A stretch of 64,000 nucleotides of DNA, taken from contig NZ_QLLT01000002.1 in assembly GCF_003259315.1 (NCBI RefSeq), forward strand, positions 310,001-374,000, in the 5' to 3' direction. The stretch comes from Kitasatospora sp. SolWspMP-SS2h (GTDB lineage Bacteria; Actinomycetota; Actinomycetes; Streptomycetales; Streptomycetaceae). Positions 49,845 to 57,993 of this stretch are shown here, one piece after another. Under the pieces are notes generated by a model. It saw nothing but the letters and a program-made list of their open reading frames with translations, ran no database searches and had not been told where the DNA came from. Positions within the stretch are counted from its first letter, which is position 1; the number at the start of each line of letters is the position of its first letter. Position numbers and translations under genes: made by a program.

Positions 49845-51368
49845 ATGAACCGCCAATCCCCCCGCCTGACCTTCGGCGTGCTCGCCGTCGGCGCCGGCGT
49901 GTACGCGCTGCTCCAGTCGCTGATCACGCCCGCCCTCCCGATCGTCCAGGAGGAGATGCACACCACGCAGTCCACCGTCACCTGGATCATGACGGCCTAC
50001 CTGCTCTCCGCCTCCGTCTTCACCCCGATCCTCGGCCGGGTGGGCGACCTGGTCGGCAAGAAGCGCACCCTGGTCGCCGCGCTGGTCGCGCTGCTGCTCG
50101 GCTGCCTGGTCGCCGCCCTCGCGCCCAACATCACCGTGCTGATCGTCGCCCGGGTGATCCAGGGCATCGCCGGCGCGCTGTTCCCGCTCTCCTTCGGCAT
50201 CATCCGCGACGAGTTCCCGCCCGGCCGGGTCTCCGGCGGCATCAGCAACATGTCCGCGGTGATCGCCGTCGGCAGCGGCCTGGGCATGGTCCTGGCCGGG
50301 CCGATCGTCGGCGCCCTCGACTACCGCTGGCTGTTCTGGCTGCCCGTCATCGTGGTGGCCGGCACCATCGTGCTCGCGCACCGCTACGTCCCCGAGTCGC
50401 CGCACCGCAGCGAGGGCAGCGTCGACTGGTTCTCCTCGGTGCTGCTCTCCGGCTGGCTGGTCGCCCTGCTGCTGCCGGTCAGCCAGGCCTCCCAGTGGGG
50501 CTGGGGATCGGCCAAGGTGCTCGGCCTGCTCGCCGTCGCCGTCGTGCTGTTCGCGGCCTGGGCGTTCAACGAGTCCCGCTCCCGCAACCCGCTGATCGAC
50601 CTGCGGGTGATGCGGCTGCCCGCCGTGTGGACCACCAACACCGCGGCCCTGCTGTTCGGCGGCGGCATGTACGCGGTCTGGGCCTTCCTGCCCGGCTTCG
50701 TCCAGATGCCCACCAGCGCGGGCTACGGCTTCGGCGCCAGCGTCACCGGCGCCGGACTGCTCATGCTGCCGATGGTCGCCGCCATGTTCGTGGCCGGCGT
50801 GCTCGGCGGGCGGCTGGCCGGACGCTTCCCGGCCAAGGCCCAGCTGGTCACCGGCGCCGTGCTCGGCGCGGTCGCCTGCGCGCTGCTCGCCGCCCGGCAC
50901 GGCAACCCCGCCGACGTCGCGATCGCCGCGGGCGTCTTCGGCCTCGGCATCGGACTCGCCTTCGCCTCGATGAGCAACCTCATCGTGCAGGCCGTCCCCG
51001 CCGCCCAGACCGGCGCCGCCACCGGCATGAACGCCAACATCCGCACCATCGGCGGCTCGATGGGCGCCGCCCTGATGACCGGCCTGGTCACCGGCCACCT
51101 CCAGGCCGACGGCCGTCCCGCCGAGAGCGGCTACACCCACGGCTTCGCGCTGCTCGCGGCGTTCTGCCTGGCCGCCGCCCTGGCCGCGCTGCTCGTCCCG
51201 GCCCGCCGGGCCGCCGCCGCGAACGCGCCGGCGCCGGTGGAGGCCCCGGCGGCGCAGCGCCTGGAGCCGGAACTCGCGGGGGCGCAGTTGGCGGGCGCGC
51301 AGCTCGCGGACGTGGAACTCGCGGACGCGCAGCTCTCCGTGGTCAAGCGGGAGGCGGTCGGCGGGTGA
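49845..51368 (+). CDS. MFS drug exporter (DHA2-like) with pentapeptide-like C-terminal tail
   Basis: 507 aa. MFS helices with VTWIMTAYLLSASVFTPILGRVGDLVGKKRTL (motif A), ARVIQGIAGALFPLSFGIIRDEFP, and GLGMVLAGPIVGALDYRWLFWLP (motif C). About fourteen helices. The last ~30 residues contain four successive LAGAQ/LADVE-type five-residue units coded by 15-bp DNA repeats (about 51271-51345), an unusual addition. GAGAGGG is 4 nt before the ATG. Controlled by the divergent TetR. Confidence 0.9.
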   Translation: MNRQSPRLTFGVLAVGAGVYALLQSLITPALPIVQEEMHTTQSTVTWIMTAYLLSASVFTPILGRVGDLVGKKRTLVAALVALLLGCLVAALAPNITVLIVARVIQGIAGALFPLSFGIIRDEFPPGRVSGGISNMSAVIAVGSGLGMVLAGPIVGALDYRWLFWLPVIVVAGTIVLAHRYVPESPHRSEGSVDWFSSVLLSGWLVALLLPVSQASQWGWGSAKVLGLLAVAVVLFAAWAFNESRSRNPLIDLRVMRLPAVWTTNTAALLFGGGMYAVWAFLPGFVQMPTSAGYGFGASVTGAGLLMLPMVAAMFVAGVLGGRLAGRFPAKAQLVTGAVLGAVACALLAARHGNPADVAIAAGVFGLGIGLAFASMSNLIVQAVPAAQTGAATGMNANIRTIGGSMGAALMTGLVTGHLQADGRPAESGYTHGFALLAAFCLAAALAALLVPARRAAAANAPAPVEAPAAQRLEPELAGAQLAGAQLADVELADAQLSVVKREAVGG

Positions 51369-51415
51369 GCGCCGACGGGTAGGGGCGAGGGATTCGGTCC
51401 GCGGGCCGGGTCGGG

Positions 51416-51440
51416 CGGGTGCGACACCATGTCGCGCCCG
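51416..51440. terminator. Hairpin between the MFS and SCO5389-type genes
   Basis: Eleven-bp stem with one wobble pair (51416-51426 with 51430-51440) and 3-nt loop between convergent stops; core GCGACA-CCA-TGTCGC. Confidence 0.6.
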
Positions 51441-51507
51441 GCCGGCCCGGCCGCTCGCCGTTCCGCCGGCCCTACCCGCCGGCCGTCGGCGGCTGGCGGG
51501 TACGGGC

Positions 51508-51897
51508 TCAGCAGTCGCGCAGCTCCGGCGACTGGTTCAGCAGCTGGGCCCGGGGCGAGGTGAACTCCCGGTAGGCGTCGGTGTGTTCGGCGTGCGGGTG
51601 GAAGGCCGCGAGGCGGTGGCAGTTCTGGAAGGCCAGCTTCACCGCGAAGTGCCGCTCCAGCGCGCCGCGGATCGAGTCGCTGGCCAGCGCGCGCAGCAGC
51701 TGGGCCCGCTCGGCCTCGCTCGGGGCCACCGTGTTGTCGGCGAACTCGGCCCCACTGGTGGCGAGTTCGGCCGTCAGGTCGTTGACCAGCCGGTAGGCGT
51801 AGGGCAGCGAGGTGCGGACGGTGGCGAGGAAGTCGGCGTCGGCGACCTCGTCGCGCTCGGCCAGGGCGAGGAGGGAGGGGGAGACGTCCAGCGACAT
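51508..51897 (-). CDS. SCO5389 family protein
   Basis: 129 aa. MSLDVSPSLLALAERDEVADADFLATVRTSLPYAY, FADNTVAPSEAERAQLLRALASDSIRGALERHFAVKLAFQNCHRLAAF and the terminal LLNQSPELRDC are strongly conserved features of this Streptomyces family. Function unknown; small helical cytoplasmic protein with two Cys. Its promoter is unusually clear and carries a Zur-like site over the start point. Confidence 0.88.
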   Translation of the reverse strand: MSLDVSPSLLALAERDEVADADFLATVRTSLPYAYRLVNDLTAELATSGAEFADNTVAPSEAERAQLLRALASDSIRGALERHFAVKLAFQNCHRLAAFHPHAEHTDAYREFTSPRAQLLNQSPELRDC

Positions 51898-51927
51898 GGC
51901 GGATCGGACCTTCCGGTCTGGTGGTAG

Positions 51928-51978
51928 TGGAAGTCGTTTTCAACAAGTGATCCTGTCGCCCGCCTGACGCCGTGTCAA
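51928..51978 (-). promoter_or_regulatory. Promoter TTGACA-N17-CAGGAT with Zur-like box
   Basis: On the minus strand -35 TTGACA (51978-51973), 17-bp spacer and -10 CAGGAT (51955-51950) precede the SCO5389-type gene. Just downstream, plus-strand TGGAAGTCGTTTTCA (51928-51942) resembles the actinobacterial Zur consensus TGAAAATGATTTTCA and would cover the start point. The box match is by eye only. Confidence 0.6.
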
Positions 51979-52080
51979 TTGCGCTCCCTCGATCGGGGCA
52001 ACACGCCCGCGCCGCCCGGCTCGCGGCAGCCCCCGCCCCTTCCTAGAGTGGGTGGCAGACGACCGCGAGGAGGCCCACCG

Positions 52081-52350
52081 ATGGACCAGCAGCGCACCGA
52101 AGGCGGCACCGACCGCCGCATCCTGGAGCGGATCAGCGAGATGGTCGAGGCCGAGCGCGGCCTGCGCGCGGCCCTCGCCGCGGGCCGGATCGACCAGTCC
52201 ACCGAGCACCGCGAGCTCAAGGACATCGAGGAACAGCTCGACCAGTGCTGGGACCTGCTCCGCCAGCGCCGTGCCCGGGTCGACGTAGGCGAGGACCCCG
52301 ACGGGGCGAGCGTGCGCAGCGCCGACGAGGTCGAGCGCTACGAGTCGTAG
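52081..52350 (+). CDS. DUF2630 family protein
   Basis: 89 aa helical protein: ILERISEMVEAERGLRAALAAGRIDQSTEHRELKDIEEQLDQCWDLLRQRRARVDVGEDP followed by SADEVERYES is the DUF2630 pattern of actinobacteria. Probably a coiled-coil; function unknown. GAGGAGG lies 8 nt before the ATG. Confidence 0.88.
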   Translation: MDQQRTEGGTDRRILERISEMVEAERGLRAALAAGRIDQSTEHRELKDIEEQLDQCWDLLRQRRARVDVGEDPDGASVRSADEVERYES

Positions 52351-52381
52351 CGGCGCGCGGACCCCGGGGGCGTGAGCGGCG

Positions 52382-52861
52382 TCAGTCCTGGGCGGCGTCC
52401 AGGTTGGCGGTGACGCGGGTGAGCAGTTCGCGCAGGCTGCGCAGCTCGTCGAGGGGGAGTCCGGCGGCGGCCAGGATGCGGCGCGGCACGGCCAGCGCGC
52501 CCTCGCGCAGGGCGAGCCCGGCCGGGGTGGGCGTGACGATCACCGAGCGCTCGTCCTCGGGGCTGCGCTCGCGGGCCACCAGGCCGGCCGCCTCCAGGCG
52601 CTTGAGCAGCGGGGAGAGGGTGCCGGAGTCCAGGCGCAGACGCTCGCCGAGCTGCTTGACCGGCAGCGACCCGTGCTCCCAGAGCACCAGCATCACAAGG
52701 TACTGCGGGTAGGTGAGCCCGAGGTCCTTGAGCGCGGTGCGGTAGACGCCGCCGAACGCGCGGGAGGCGGCGTTCAGCGAGAAGCAGATCTGCTGGTCGA
52801 GCAGGAGCAGGTCCGTCTCCTCGCCGCGGGGGAGGGGGGAGGTCTCGCCGTGCCTGGTCAT
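52382..52861 (-). CDS. ohrR: OhrR-type MarR repressor
   Basis: 159 aa. MarR winged helix (YPQYLVMLVLWEHGSLPVKQLGERLRLDSGTLSPLLKRLEAAGLVARERSPEDERSV). C26 in LLDQQICFSLNAASR is at the place of the peroxide-sensing Cys of OhrR. Organic hydroperoxide oxidises this Cys and releases DNA. Divergent from ohr; the dyad at 52886-52905 is the likely operator for both. Confidence 0.93.
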   Translation of the reverse strand: MTRHGETSPLPRGEETDLLLLDQQICFSLNAASRAFGGVYRTALKDLGLTYPQYLVMLVLWEHGSLPVKQLGERLRLDSGTLSPLLKRLEAAGLVARERSPEDERSVIVTPTPAGLALREGALAVPRRILAAAGLPLDELRSLRELLTRVTANLDAAQD

Positions 52862-52885
52862 GGCTCCAGGGTAGCAAGCGGTCGA

Positions 52886-52905
52886 TTCAGTTGTGCGCAA
52901 TTGAA
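52886..52905. promoter_or_regulatory. OhrR operator dyad
   Basis: TTCAGTTGTGCGCAATTGAA is a 20-bp dyad with only two mismatched pairs, 25 bp before ohrR, in a locally AT-richer stretch. A partial second copy (ATTGAATTGTGTGCTGTAG) follows at once. It fits known OhrR boxes around TTGAAT/ATTCAA. Confidence 0.75.
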
Positions 52906-53017
52906 TTGTGTGCTGTAGTTGTGGACAGCAGGACGGGCCGGAAGACGGAACGGCAGCACGAACCAGCAATACGCAGCAGTACGCAGCAGCAGGACGAAGA
53001 CGAAGGGGACAGTCGCC

Positions 53018-53428
53018 ATGAACGCGCTCTACACCGCAGCCGCCACCGCGAACGGCCGTGAGGGCCGCGCCGTCAGCTCGGACGGCCGGCTCGACCTCAA
53101 GCTCTCCCCGCCGCCCGCGCTCGGCGGTGACGGCGAGGGCACCAACCCCGAGCAGCTGTTCGCCGCGGGCTACGCGGCCTGCTTCGCCAGCGCGCTCGGC
53201 GTGGTCTCGCGGCAGCAGAAGGTGGACGTCTCGGACGTGTCGGTGACCGCCGAGGTCACCATCGGCAAGGACGACGCCGGCTTCGGCCTCTCCGTCGTCC
53301 TGCGGGTCGAGCTGCCGGAGTCGCTGGCCGGCGAGACCGGCGAGCTGCTGGTCAAGCAGGCCCACCAGGTCTGCCCGTACTCCAGGGCCACCGCGGGGAA
53401 CATTCCGGTGGAGCTGGTCGTCGAATAA
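53018..53428 (+). CDS. ohr: Organic hydroperoxide resistance protein
   Basis: 136 aa OsmC/Ohr family thiol peroxidase. The redox pair is present: C55 in GYAACFASAL and C119 in HQVCPYSRATAGN. It reduces organic peroxides using lipoylated proteins as electron donors. The ATG is preceded by GAAGGGGA. Paired with the divergent ohrR; a strong hairpin follows. Confidence 0.95.
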   Translation: MNALYTAAATANGREGRAVSSDGRLDLKLSPPPALGGDGEGTNPEQLFAAGYAACFASALGVVSRQQKVDVSDVSVTAEVTIGKDDAGFGLSVVLRVELPESLAGETGELLVKQAHQVCPYSRATAGNIPVELVVE

Positions 53429-53454
53429 GGCGGGGCAGGGGTCTCACCCGGGGT

Positions 53455-53494
53455 CTGCGGGCCGCGTCCACATGGGGGTGGAGGCGGCCCGCAG
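53455..53494. terminator. Strong hairpin between ohr and the SGNH gene
   Basis: Eleven-bp outer stem (53455-53465 with 53484-53494), one mismatch, 5-bp inner stem (53467-53471 with 53478-53482), 6-nt loop; between convergent genes. Confidence 0.8.
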
Positions 53495-53559
53495 TGCCGT
53501 CCCGGCGCTGTCCCGGCCAGGGTGCGGCGCGGCCCCGGCCGACCGGGCCGCGGGCGGGC

Positions 53560-54342
53560 TCAGAGCGGGAGCAGCTCCGGGCGCTTGGCCTCCACGTGGT
53601 CGCCGGAGGACTCGCCGCGCAGGCGGCGGCCCACCCACGGCAGCAGGAAGGTGCGGGCCCACTGCAGGTTCTCCCGGCGCTGGTCGGCGGCCGTGAGGGC
53701 GGGCGCGGGCGGCCAGGCGGCCTCCGGGTCCGCGTCCACCGGCAGGCCGAGCGCCCGCGCCGCCAGCAGGGCCACCCGCTGGTGGCCCTCCGGCGAGAGG
53801 TGCAGCCGGTCCTCGGACCAGGCCCGCCGGTCGTGCACCGCCCGCAGCGACCACAGGTCGGCGACCGCGAGGCCGTTGCGGTCGGCGATCGCCCGCAGGT
53901 GCGCGTTGTAGGTAGCGATCTTGCCGCGCAGGTGGCGCAGCACCGGGACGTTGCGGGTGTCGAAGCCGGTGCAGATCAGGACGGTTCCGGCGTTCTCGCG
54001 CAGCTCCAGGACGGCCGCCTCGAAGTGCTCGGCGATCAGGTCCGGGTCGCTGCCCGGGCGCAGGATGTCGTTGCCGCCCGCGCACAGGGTCACCAGGTCG
54101 GGCCGGAGCAGGCGGACCTTCGGGACCTGTTCGGCGACGACCTGGTCCAGCAGCCGGCCCCGGACGGCCAAGTTGGCGTACCGGAAGCCGGGTTCGGTCC
54201 GGCGGGCGGCCAGCATCCCGGCCAGGCGGTCGGCCCAGCCGGCGAACTGGCCGTCGGGGCCGGGATCGTTGAGGCCCTCGGTGAAGCTGTCACCGAGGGC
54301 CGCGTAGGAACTGAGGTCAAGGATCTCCTGGTAGTCGGCCAT
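53560..54342 (-). CDS. SGNH/GDSL-type hydrolase
   Basis: 260 aa. Block I YAALGDSFTEG with nucleophile S19, block II AVRGRLLDQV (Gly), block III CAGGNDIL (Asn), and block V DRLHLSPEGH with the Asp-His pair. Cytoplasmic (no signal peptide), as for many Streptomyces paralogues. Ester or acyl substrate unknown. The divergent region upstream is rich in inverted repeats. Confidence 0.92.
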   Translation of the reverse strand: MADYQEILDLSSYAALGDSFTEGLNDPGPDGQFAGWADRLAGMLAARRTEPGFRYANLAVRGRLLDQVVAEQVPKVRLLRPDLVTLCAGGNDILRPGSDPDLIAEHFEAAVLELRENAGTVLICTGFDTRNVPVLRHLRGKIATYNAHLRAIADRNGLAVADLWSLRAVHDRRAWSEDRLHLSPEGHQRVALLAARALGLPVDADPEAAWPPAPALTAADQRRENLQWARTFLLPWVGRRLRGESSGDHVEAKRPELLPL

Positions 54343-54351
54343 GCAGGAGAT

Positions 54352-54420
54352 GCTTCACCTTGTGAAGTGACCTACGCCACCGTAGGTGCCCCGTGGCGGA
54401 GCGTGATCTCCGCCACGGGG
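54352..54420. promoter_or_regulatory. Three successive inverted repeats between SGNH and DUF6126 genes
   Basis: In order: CTTCAC-CTT-GTGAAG (about 54353-54367), CCTACG-CCAC-CGTAGG (54371-54386), and a perfect 13-bp-arm repeat (54389-54401 with 54408-54420, 6-nt loop). All lie in the 149-bp gap between two divergent start codons, so they are operators or leader hairpins rather than ordinary terminators. Confidence 0.6.
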
Positions 54421-54491
54421 CCCAGGCCGGTACCCTGCAAGGGGTCCGGGCGGTCGAAGCCGGGCCGGACGGCGCGGACAGGAGGACGGTC

Positions 54492-54659
54492 GTGGGCGGC
54501 GACCCCGTGGGCGGGAAGGCGGCGGCGGGCGGTGCCGCGGTGCGCGAGGAGACCTCGCGACGCCGGCAGATGCTGGTCCGGGCGCTGATCTACATCGCCG
54601 GCACCCACCTGTTCGCCGGATTCGTGATCCTGCTGTTCGCGGTCGGCGGCCGGCACTGA
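54492..54659 (+). CDS. DUF6126-like small membrane protein
   Basis: 55 aa. A basic patch (EETSRRRQMLVRAL) followed by one membrane helix (LIYIAGTHLFAGFVILLFAVG) ending GGRH, the DUF6126 layout from Streptomycetaceae. ACAGGAGGA lies 5 nt before GTG 54492, which fixes the start against the longer frame from 54393. Function unknown. Confidence 0.78.
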   Translation: MGGDPVGGKAAAGGAAVREETSRRRQMLVRALIYIAGTHLFAGFVILLFAVGGRH

Positions 54660-54708
54660 ACCCCGGCACTGAACCCGGGGCCCGCCCGCTGCGGGGCCGG
54701 CCGCGGGG

Positions 54709-55113
54709 TCACCGGCCGGGCGGCTCCGGGAGCTCCGGCAGGACCCGGCGGGCGACCTTGGCGAGGTGCGCCTCGAACGCGGCGGGCGGGTCCGGGTGGA
54801 CCCGGACCAGGGCGACCATGGCGGTGATCATCACGTCGCACAGCTCGTCCGCGACGTCGTCCCAGGTGTGCGAGAAGCCCTTGCGCGGGTTCTGGCCGAG
54901 GGCGCCGATCACCGCCTCGGCCACCTCACCGGCCTCCTCGCCGAGCTTGAGGCACTGCAACACCCGCTGCATCTCCGGGGGTTGGGTGCTGCCCTCGGCC
55001 AGCCAGTCGGCCAGCCGCCGCACCGTCTCCCACTGAGCCCCCGGCTCGCCCCGGGCCGCCGTCCCCCGCGGCGCCACCGTCTCCCGTCGCGTCCCCTGCT
55101 GCCGCTCGTCCAC
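54709..55113 (-). CDS. MazG-like nucleotide pyrophosphohydrolase
   Basis: 134 aa. The all-alpha NTP-PPase motif is visible: CLKLGEEAGEVAEAVIGALG (ExxE) and WDDVADELCDVMITAMVAL (ExxD). Such small MazG-like proteins hydrolyse (d)NTPs or related nucleotides for pool cleaning. GTG 55113 is the longest start; the first ~25 residues are low complexity, so a later start is possible. Confidence 0.85.
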   Translation of the reverse strand: MDERQQGTRRETVAPRGTAARGEPGAQWETVRRLADWLAEGSTQPPEMQRVLQCLKLGEEAGEVAEAVIGALGQNPRKGFSHTWDDVADELCDVMITAMVALVRVHPDPPAAFEAHLAKVARRVLPELPEPPGR

Positions 55114-55218
55114 GCTCCACCGCCCCGATCGCTCCGCTGCCGACCGCGCGGCCGGCCGGGGCCGTCCGCGCGCCGTTCGGCAACGACCGTACCGGGTGGG
55201 GCGGCCGGGCGGCGGGGG

Positions 55219-55581
55219 TCAGCGCAGGCGCTGCTGCCAGTCGATCGGGACGCGGCCGGCCGGGCCGGGGGCGGGCTGGGTGACCGGGTGGGCGGAGGGG
55301 CCGGCCAGGGGCGGGCCCTCGTAGAACTGCTCGGTCTCGGTGTTCCAGAACCAGTCCTCGCCGGGCTCGAAACTGGTGAGGAACGGGTGGTCGGCCGACC
55401 TGGCGTGCGCGCTGGCGTGCTGGGACGGGGAGGAGTCGCAGCACCCGATGTGCCCGCAGGCGGCGCACCTGCGCAGGTGGAACCACCAGCCCTGGCCGTT
55501 GCCGGCCAGGCACTCCGCGCAGCCGTCGCCGCTCGGCAGAGCGCTGGGGTCGATGCCGGGGATCGTCGTGTCGTCGCTCAT
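55219..55581 (-). CDS. UBP-type zinc finger protein
   Basis: 120 aa. Zf-UBP ligands: [60 protein letters not shown] has the Cys/His set and ends with the [13 protein letters not shown] tail. In eukaryotes this domain binds ubiquitin C-termini; bacterial free-standing versions have no known ligand. GGAGG is 8 nt before the ATG. Confidence 0.9.
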   Translation of the reverse strand: MSDDTTIPGIDPSALPSGDGCAECLAGNGQGWWFHLRRCAACGHIGCCDSSPSQHASAHARSADHPFLTSFEPGEDWFWNTETEQFYEGPPLAGPSAHPVTQPAPGPAGRVPIDWQQRLR

Positions 55582-55718
55582 CGTGGAACCTCCTCGGCCA
55601 GGGTATGCCCGGTGCGCCGGACGCGCGGCGGAAGCGGGCCCGGCGCGCCGGGGTGAAGCGGCCGCCCCGGGGGAAGGGGAACGGGCGGGGGCGTCGGGCG
55701 GAGGCGGATTCCGTACCG

Positions 55719-55736
55719 ATCTACAGTGCTGTAGAT
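55719..55736. promoter_or_regulatory. Palindrome ATCTACAG-TG-CTGTAGAT upstream of terD
   Basis: Perfect 8-bp arms in an AT-rich island, 102 bp before the terD start; it overlaps a possible -10 TAGATT (55732-55737). The TACA-N4-TGTA core recalls BlaI/CopY-type operators, but that is only a resemblance. Confidence 0.65.
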
Positions 55737-55837
55737 TCAACTCGGGCCCGGGCCCGATCGAGGGGCCCGGCGACGGCCGCCGCGCCGAACCGGCCGAACT
55801 GCCGGGCCCGGTACGGGGAAACCACAGGAGGGCACAC

Positions 55838-56413
55838 ATGGGAGTCTCGCTCGCCAAGGGCGGAAACGTCTCGCTGACGAAGGAGGCCCCGGGGCTCACC
55901 AACGTCATCGTCGGCCTGGGCTGGGACGTCCGGGCCACCACGGGCGCCGACTTCGACCTGGACGCCAGCGCGCTGCTGTGCAACGAGGCCGGCCGGGTGC
56001 TCAGCGACCAGCACTTCGTCTTCTACAACAACCTGCGCAGCCCCGAGGGCTCGGTCGAGCACAGCGGCGACAACCTGACCGGCGGCGGCGACGGCGACGA
56101 CGAGCAGGTCAAGGTCGACCTGGCGGCCGTCCCGCCGCAGGTCGCCAAGGTGGTCTTCCCGGTGTCGATCTACGACGCGGAGAACCGGCACCAGAGCTTC
56201 GGCCAGGTCCGCAACGCGTTCATCCGGATCGTCAACGAGGCCGACGGCAGTGAGGTCGCCCGCTACGACCTGTCCGAGGACGCGTCCACCGAGACCGCGA
56301 TGGTCTTCGGCGAGCTCTACCGCTACGGCAGCGAGTGGAAGTTCCGCGCGATCGGCCAGGGTTACGCCTCCGGCCTGCGCGGCATCGCGCTCGACTACGG
56401 CGTCAACGTCTGA
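55838..56413 (+). CDS. terD: TerD family protein
   Basis: 191 aa. [73 protein letters not shown] (Ca2+-binding loop) and a second acidic loop are standard for TerD. These calcium-binding proteins belong to tellurite and general stress systems. CAGGAGGG is 5 nt before the ATG. A single copy without other ter genes nearby. Confidence 0.95.
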   Translation: MGVSLAKGGNVSLTKEAPGLTNVIVGLGWDVRATTGADFDLDASALLCNEAGRVLSDQHFVFYNNLRSPEGSVEHSGDNLTGGGDGDDEQVKVDLAAVPPQVAKVVFPVSIYDAENRHQSFGQVRNAFIRIVNEADGSEVARYDLSEDASTETAMVFGELYRYGSEWKFRAIGQGYASGLRGIALDYGVNV

Positions 56414-56561
56414 CCTCCCCCTCGCCGCGGGCGGGCCGCTCCGACGCCTCCGGGCAGCGGGGCGGCCCGCGTCGTTCGGGCCGGTCCCGTCGCCGTTGCC
56501 GTTGCCGTCGCCGTCGTCGTTGCGGGGAGTGTCGGCGTTCCGGTGGTGCGCGGGGTTGTGG

Positions 56562-56567
56562 CAGGCT
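56562..56567 (+). promoter_or_regulatory. -10 element (CAGGCT), leaderless start of the aldo-keto reductase gene
   Basis: CAGGCT ends 6 nt before ATG 56574. Confidence 0.5.
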
Positions 56568-56573
56568 CGGCGC

Positions 56574-57569
56574 ATGGAACAGCGTGTACTCGGCAGGACC
56601 GGCCGTCCGGTCTCGGTGATCGGTCTCGGAACGTGGCAACTCGGCGCGGACTGGGGCGTGGTGCTGGAGGACGACGCGCTCGCGGTGCTGAGCGCCGCGG
56701 CGGACGCCGGGGTGACGTTCTTCGACACCGCGGACGTCTACGGCGACGGCCGCAGCGAGCAGCTGATCGGCCGTTTCCTGAAGAGCCGCCGGAGCGGGGA
56801 CGGCGGCGACGGCCTGACCGTCGCCACCAAGCTCGGCCGCCGGCTGCCGCAGCTCCCGGAGAACTACAACCTCGCCAACTTCCGCGAATGGACCGACCGT
56901 TCGCGCCGCAACCTGGGCGTCGAGCGGCTCGACCTGGTGCAGCTGCACTGCCCGCCCAGCGCCGTCTACTCCAGCGACGAGGTGTTCGACGCGCTCGACA
57001 CCCTGGTCGAGGAGGGCCGCACCGCCGCGTACGGCGTCAGCGTGGAGACCTGCCGGGAGGCGCTGACCGCGATCGCCCGGCCCGGTGTCGCCAGCGTGCA
57101 GATCATCCTCAACCCGTTCCGGCTCAAGCCGCTGGACGAGGTGCTGCCCGCCGCCGAGGAGGCGGGCGTCGGCATCATCGCCCGGGTGCCGCTGGCCTCC
57201 GGCCTGCTGTCCGGCAAGTACACCAAGGACACCGTGTTCGGCGCGGACGACCACCGCACCTACAACCGGGACGGCTCGGCGTTCGACCAGGGCGAGACCT
57301 TCTCCGGCATCGACTTCGAGACCGGGGTGGAGGCCGCCGACGAGTTCGCCCGGCTCGCCCCGCCCGGCGCCGGCGCCGCGCAGACCGCGCTGCGCTGGAT
57401 CGTCCAGCAGCCCGGCGTCACCACCGTCATCCCCGGTGCCCGCAACCCCGAGCAGGCCCGGTCCAACGCGGAGGCGATGGCACTGCCGCCGCTGCCGCCG
57501 CGGACCCTGGAGGCCGTCCGCGACCTGTACGACCGGCGGCTGCGGGCCCAGGTGCACTCGCGCTGGTAG
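56574..57569 (+). CDS. Aldo/keto reductase
   Basis: 331 aa (beta/alpha)8 oxidoreductase: VIGLGTWQLG, FFDTADVYGDGRSEQLIGRFL (Asp and Tyr of the tetrad), VATKLGRR (Lys), LVQLHCPPS (His), AALRWIVQQPGVTTVIPGARNPEQARSN (NADPH site). Reduces aldehydes or ketones with NADPH. Predicted leaderless from a CAGGCT element. Upstream, 56414-56470 holds an imperfect hairpin likely ending terD. Confidence 0.93.
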   Translation: MEQRVLGRTGRPVSVIGLGTWQLGADWGVVLEDDALAVLSAAADAGVTFFDTADVYGDGRSEQLIGRFLKSRRSGDGGDGLTVATKLGRRLPQLPENYNLANFREWTDRSRRNLGVERLDLVQLHCPPSAVYSSDEVFDALDTLVEEGRTAAYGVSVETCREALTAIARPGVASVQIILNPFRLKPLDEVLPAAEEAGVGIIARVPLASGLLSGKYTKDTVFGADDHRTYNRDGSAFDQGETFSGIDFETGVEAADEFARLAPPGAGAAQTALRWIVQQPGVTTVIPGARNPEQARSNAEAMALPPLPPRTLEAVRDLYDRRLRAQVHSRW

Positions 57570-57614
57570 CCGGGGCCGGGCGGGGCGGGCGGGTCCGGGC
57601 CAGGGCGGTCGGAC

Positions 57615-57845
57615 TTAGGGCAGGGGCTCGGCGTGGAGGGGGGTGCGCGGGTCCTGGTGGCCGCCGGTGGCCAGCATGCGGACCTCGCCCTGGTCGCTGA
57701 TCTCGGCCTGCACGATGCCGGAGGGGTCCGCGTACACCGGGTGGCCGCCCGGGCCGCGGCCGCCCGTCGCCTCGACCACCACCACGTCCTGTTCGGCGTG
57801 GCCGCCGGTCTCCCCGGGGAACGTGAGTGCGAATCGCTGGGTCAT
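57615..57845 (-). CDS. DUF6296 family small protein
   Basis: 76 aa. MTQRFALTFPGETGGHAEQDVVVVEATGGRGPGGHPVYADPSGIVQAEISDQGEVRMLATGGHQ follows the DUF6296 pattern. Start at 57845 chosen because GAAGG lies 7 nt upstream; ATG 57869 would add eight residues. Function unknown. To my knowledge this family is concentrated in Kitasatospora and relatives. Confidence 0.78.
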   Translation of the reverse strand: MTQRFALTFPGETGGHAEQDVVVVEATGGRGPGGHPVYADPSGIVQAEISDQGEVRMLATGGHQDPRTPLHAEPLP

Positions 57846-57993
57846 GGCCTGGCCTTCTTCCATCGGCATCGTTCCATCCTAGGCGGGTGCCGGGCGGACG
57901 GTCGCGGGCCGGCGGGTGCGGACGGACGGTAGCGGGCCGGTCGCGCGGCGGTACGCGGGCGCGGGAGGCGGACACGGGAGGCGGCGGGGGCGG

